Below are positions 60,128 through 64,000 of a stretch of 64,000 nucleotides of DNA, one piece after another. Location of the stretch: assembly GCF_902170785.1 (NCBI RefSeq), contig NZ_CABHYG010000013.1, positions 62,001 to 126,000 on the forward strand, given 5' to 3'. Made by a program: the position numbers and the translations under genes. This stretch comes from Yersinia proxima. GTDB taxonomy: Bacteria; Pseudomonadota; Gammaproteobacteria; Enterobacterales; Enterobacteriaceae. The notes under the pieces are model-generated. The model was not told the DNA's origin. It searched no databases and was given only the letters and a program-made list of their open reading frames with translations. Within the stretch, counting starts at the first letter, position 1; every line of letters begins with the position of its first letter.

Positions 60128-60464
60128 TTTCTGTTCTCCGCTCGTGAATAACGTCTTTGTAACGCGTTTTAATAATGCTGACGTCTTTCTGGCTAGTCCT
60201 TTGTGTTTTTTTCTGAAAACTATGCAATACGTAAATTTTTCTTTCAAATTTAGCAATATATACTACGCGATAAGCGTTTGAATGATCATCCAAACGTATT
60301 TCAATAACGCCAGCTCCCCAATTATTTATGAGTTTGAAATCGTTAGGTTCCAGGCCATGTTGAATATTTCGTAGTTGCCTTCCTGCAACTATGCGAGCAC
60401 TTTCCGGAAAAGTCTTCAAATCCTCTAGCGAACTGCCACGCCAATCAATTATTTTGCCAGCCAT
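60117..60464 (-). CDS. HigB/Gp49-like toxin of the second toxin-antitoxin pair
   Basis: 115 aa: SSLEDLKTFPESARIVAGRQLRNIQHGLEPNDFK, GVIEIRLDDHSNAYRVVYIAKFERKIYVLHSFQKKTQ; the RVVYIAKF...VLHSFQKKT block is typical of phage-derived Gp49/HigB RNase toxins. Toxin-first order with 11-base overlap. It is unrelated in sequence to the toxin at 41566. Confidence 0.87.
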   Translation of the reverse strand: MAGKIIDWRGSSLEDLKTFPESARIVAGRQLRNIQHGLEPNDFKLINNWGAGVIEIRLDDHSNAYRVVYIAKFERKIYVLHSFQKKTQRTSQKDVSIIKTRYKDVIHERRTENDR

Positions 60465-60598
60465 TCATCACTCCTTGATGTGTGTATAAAATTTTATACA
60501 TTCTATGGTGAGATAATCAATTCATTTTTACTGTGGTTTCCTCTCTTGAGTCAGAACTTCACTTGATACCCTCGCTCTCCCAATCGACTAATTTGTGA

Positions 60599-61648
<1,050 letters not shown>

Positions 61649-61726
61649 CGCCTTAAGCAAGGTTTGCTAACACGCGCATTTAAAAGGCAATGAGGGGCGC
61701 ACCAGCCCCTCCTGACAGGAGGCAGT

Positions 61727-62341
61727 ATGTGGTTCAGTGCCCTATCGAAAGCGGGCGGTTTGTTAGTTATCAGCACTGTGTTGGTAGCTTGCACCGTGGT
61801 GGATTTGGATGAAAACGGCAAGCCGATTCTGCCGGTCGATCCGAATGCAGTCGTCAGTGACTATAACCAACCACCGGACAAAGTCGCCTCCACCATTTGG
61901 GTGAGCAAAGTGATGCCATTTGCCAATAGCAACGCGCTCAGTTGGCAGCAAGTGAAACAACAGAATCAGCCAGCAACAGGGAAAAATAGCCAAAGTCATT
62001 TTGTTCGCTTCAACGGCAAAGTGGTGGCGGTAGAAACAGAAGGGCGGGAAGGGGCAATAAGAGTGGCAGTCGAGGGCGATGAGCAAGTGTTGCAATTGGG
62101 GCCTATCGTCAAGGGCAATGCTATTCGTGACGCATCGACCTTTATCCGCTTCGAAGATTTTAAAAATCAGGTGCAATATGCCCAGCTCTCCAAGGCATTA
62201 AGCAAACGCGCTTTACAGGATGTGACCAAACCCGATGCCAGTTGGGTCGGCCAGCAAGTTGAAGTATTAGCTGCGGTAACAGTGGCTCCCACCGGCTTGA
62301 GCAATGCGGTGCCGCTCAGTTTGAATAAGGAGAGCCACTAA
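61727..62341 (+). CDS. DUF2291 lipoprotein
   Basis: 204 aa with lipoprotein signal ending VLVACTVV. Rest: DPNAVVSDYNQPPDKVASTIWVSK, an OB-like middle (SHFVRFNGKVVAVETEGREG) and FIRFEDFKNQVQYAQLSKAL. This family is encoded within ribose-type ABC operons and its role is unclear; a periplasmic accessory of the binding protein is a guess. It overlaps the ATPase gene by one base. Confidence 0.85.
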   Translation: MWFSALSKAGGLLVISTVLVACTVVDLDENGKPILPVDPNAVVSDYNQPPDKVASTIWVSKVMPFANSNALSWQQVKQQNQPATGKNSQSHFVRFNGKVVAVETEGREGAIRVAVEGDEQVLQLGPIVKGNAIRDASTFIRFEDFKNQVQYAQLSKALSKRALQDVTKPDASWVGQQVEVLAAVTVAPTGLSNAVPLSLNKESH

Positions 62342-63864
62342 TGGACCATCGACCTGACATCGTCATGCGTGCTGAGGACATTTCGATGCGATTTCCCGGT
62401 ACATTGGCGTTAGATGCCGTCAGTTACCATGTATATCGCGGCAAAGTGAATGTGATTATTGGTGAAAATGGCGCGGGAAAATCCACTCTGATGAAGATTC
62501 TGGCGGGGGTGCAGCAACAAACTTCCGGCCAGATTTACCTCAACGAACAGCCGGTAACCATTGCCAATACCCGTGAAGCGGCAGCATTGGGTATCGGCAT
62601 GGTGCATCAAGAACTGAATTTGTCAGAAAATCTTAATGTTGCGGAAAACATCTTTCTGGGACGCGAGATTCAGCAAGGTTTGAAGCCGATCAACCAGGCG
62701 GCGCAGGAATTGATCGCCGAACAACTGATGGTACGTCTTGATCAGGCTATTTCACCCAAAGAAATGGTGTCGAATCTGAAAGTCGGCCAGCAGCAATTGA
62801 TTGAAATTGCTAAGGCTCTGGCTGAGCAGGCAGATATTTTGATTTTGGATGAGCCAACTTCGGCGCTGAGCAAAACTGAAGTCGATATTTTGTTCCGGGT
62901 GATTCGTGAACTGACGCGTCAGGGCGTTTCTATCGTCTACATTTCGCATCGATTGGAAGAGTTGATGGCCATTGGCGACTATATCACTATCCTGCGCGAT
63001 GGCCGTTTCCAGGCGGAAGCTGCCGTCAAAGATATTGATGTGCCGTGGATTGTGCGTGAAATGCTGGGTAGTGATCCGGTTTCCAGCTTCCTTCATCCCG
63101 ACCGGACTTTCGGTGCACCAATGATGGAAGTCGATAACGTCACTTTAATCAATGAATCCGGTAATACCGTGGTGAATCAAGTCTCGCTGCAAGTGCGTGC
63201 TGGTGAAATCGTCGGTATTTATGGGCTGATGGGGGCTGGGCGCACTGAACTGTTCGAATGCCTACTGGGCACGCAACAGAGCTATCTCGGCACCATTCGG
63301 CTCAATGGCACCGCCATTAGTGCCAAAACCTCAACCGCAGAGCGCATCCGCCTTGGCATGAGTTTAGTACCGGAAGATCGCAAAAAAACCGGCATTTTCC
63401 CGGTGTCATCGGTGGCTAATAACCTGACCATTTCCAGCTTATGGCGTCGGTTGAAACACCGCTTCGCCATCTGGCAGGAGAGTGAATCACAGGTGGTAGC
63501 CTCGGTGATTGGCGACCTGTCTATCAAAGTCTCTTCACCTGAAGTGGAAATTCAGGCGCTCAGTGGCGGTAATCAGCAAAAAGTCGTCATTGGCCGCTCA
63601 TTACTGACCAGTCCGAACATTTTGCTGCTGGATGAACCGACACGGGGCATTGATGTCGGTGCGAAAGCGGATGTGTTTGAAATGATGGTGAAACTCTCTG
63701 AGCAGGGGATCGGCATTTTGTTTTCCACCTCAGATCTGAAAGAAATTATGGCGGTATCAGACCGCATTCTGGTGATGTCGAACGGCAAGCTGACCGCGAA
63801 TGTTTCCCGTCAGTCAGCCAATGAATCGGCATTGGTTACGGCAAGCGCACAAGGGTTTGAATGA
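62341..63864 (+). CDS. Sugar ABC ATPase with two nucleotide-binding domains (RbsA-like)
   Basis: 507 aa. First domain: Walker A GENGAGKST, QQLIEIAKAL, Walker B ILILDEPTSAL. Second: degenerate P-loop GLMGAGRTE, LSGGNQQKV and LLLDEPTRGID, as in RbsA/XylG. It energises uptake with the permease encoded next. Confidence 0.95.
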   Translation: MDHRPDIVMRAEDISMRFPGTLALDAVSYHVYRGKVNVIIGENGAGKSTLMKILAGVQQQTSGQIYLNEQPVTIANTREAAALGIGMVHQELNLSENLNVAENIFLGREIQQGLKPINQAAQELIAEQLMVRLDQAISPKEMVSNLKVGQQQLIEIAKALAEQADILILDEPTSALSKTEVDILFRVIRELTRQGVSIVYISHRLEELMAIGDYITILRDGRFQAEAAVKDIDVPWIVREMLGSDPVSSFLHPDRTFGAPMMEVDNVTLINESGNTVVNQVSLQVRAGEIVGIYGLMGAGRTELFECLLGTQQSYLGTIRLNGTAISAKTSTAERIRLGMSLVPEDRKKTGIFPVSSVANNLTISSLWRRLKHRFAIWQESESQVVASVIGDLSIKVSSPEVEIQALSGGNQQKVVIGRSLLTSPNILLLDEPTRGIDVGAKADVFEMMVKLSEQGIGILFSTSDLKEIMAVSDRILVMSNGKLTANVSRQSANESALVTASAQGFE

Positions 63865-64000
63865 TGAAAGCAACAACTGGCACTGCGTTGGCGAGTCACC
63901 AGCCCGGTGGAGCGTCGTGGTCACGGGAAAATATGCTGCTGCTTCTGCTCAAGATGCGCACTTTTATTGCCCTGTTCCTGATCCTGGGTTTCTTCTCTGT
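63861..64000 (+). CDS. Sugar ABC permease, N-terminal fragment (continues beyond window)
   Basis: Open from ATG 63861 (or 63864) to the window end. About 46 residues: a polar N-terminus (MMKATTGTALASHQPGG) and the start of the first transmembrane helix (LKMRTFIALFLILGFFS), as in RbsC-type permeases. It overlaps the ATPase stop. Confidence 0.85.
   Translation, partial: MMKATTGTALASHQPGGASWSRENMLLLLLKMRTFIALFLILGFFS

Overview
The window looks like a chromosome segment of a Yersinia-type enterobacterium. The evidence is the mix of Enterobacterales genes (fumA, dsdA, the sor PTS operon, chaperone-usher fimbriae), several ERIC-type ~120 bp palindromic repeats between genes, and moderate GC with sharply AT-rich islands. 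No rRNA, tRNA, CRISPR array, prophage or intact insertion sequence was seen. Genus-level naming is inference.

Layout. (1) 1-4665: the 3' end of a chaperone-usher fimbrial operon: usher end, chaperone, four minor pilins (three clearly tandem paralogues) and a two-domain tip-adhesin-like protein. (2) 4666-16953: the most remarkable locus. A 62-aa double-glycine-leader peptide with four core cysteines has its own promoter and terminator. It is followed by an ERIC and a ten-gene, tightly overlapping operon: membrane-anchored DsbA-like oxidoreductase, LpxL-like acyltransferase, C39-peptidase ABC exporter, MacA-like adaptor, MacB-like ABC transporter, outer-membrane efflux lipoprotein, ketosynthase, MaoC-type dehydratase, acyl carrier protein and ketoreductase. 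I read this as a microcin-like peptide system with its own fatty-acid-building and acyl-transfer module. (3) 17042-19456: a pertactin-like autotransporter. (4) 19852-21273: a tri-haem cytochrome c peroxidase with a well-placed FNR-type promoter.

(5) 21841-29904: a catabolic locus: enolase-superfamily dehydratase, Dpp/Opp-type ABC importer and D-serine dehydratase. (6) 29900-32623: an AT-rich cassette of four unrecognised envelope genes bracketed by two 63-bp direct repeats that carry a terminator-like hairpin; the left copy begins at the dsdA stop codon. (7) 32834-38433: polar amino-acid ABC importer, M20 carbamoylase/allantoate-hydrolase-like enzyme, DUF1989 protein and XRE-cupin regulator. 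(8) 38673-40781: a stand-alone EF-G paralogue. (9) 41127-42232: ArsR-type regulator, then a RelE/HigB-like toxin and antitoxin. (10) 42308-47397: a sorbose PTS operon without sorD, controlled by SorC with three matching palindromic operators.

(11) 47765-57308: a short-chain amide/urea operon reading leftward: urtABCDE-type transporter, formamidase, AmiC-like sensor, AmiR-like ANTAR antiterminator and a double-nitrilase protein with a degenerate second domain. A strong promoter followed by an intrinsic terminator lies ahead of the transporter, as expected for antitermination control. (12) 57764-59407: class I fumarase. (13) 59789-60464: a second toxin-antitoxin pair. (14) 60707-64000: a ribose-family sugar/polyol ABC importer, cut by the window edge.

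Starts were chosen from Shine-Dalgarno spacing and family N-termini, so many genes begin downstream of the longest open frame. Family assignments come from reading motifs by eye, not from database searches.
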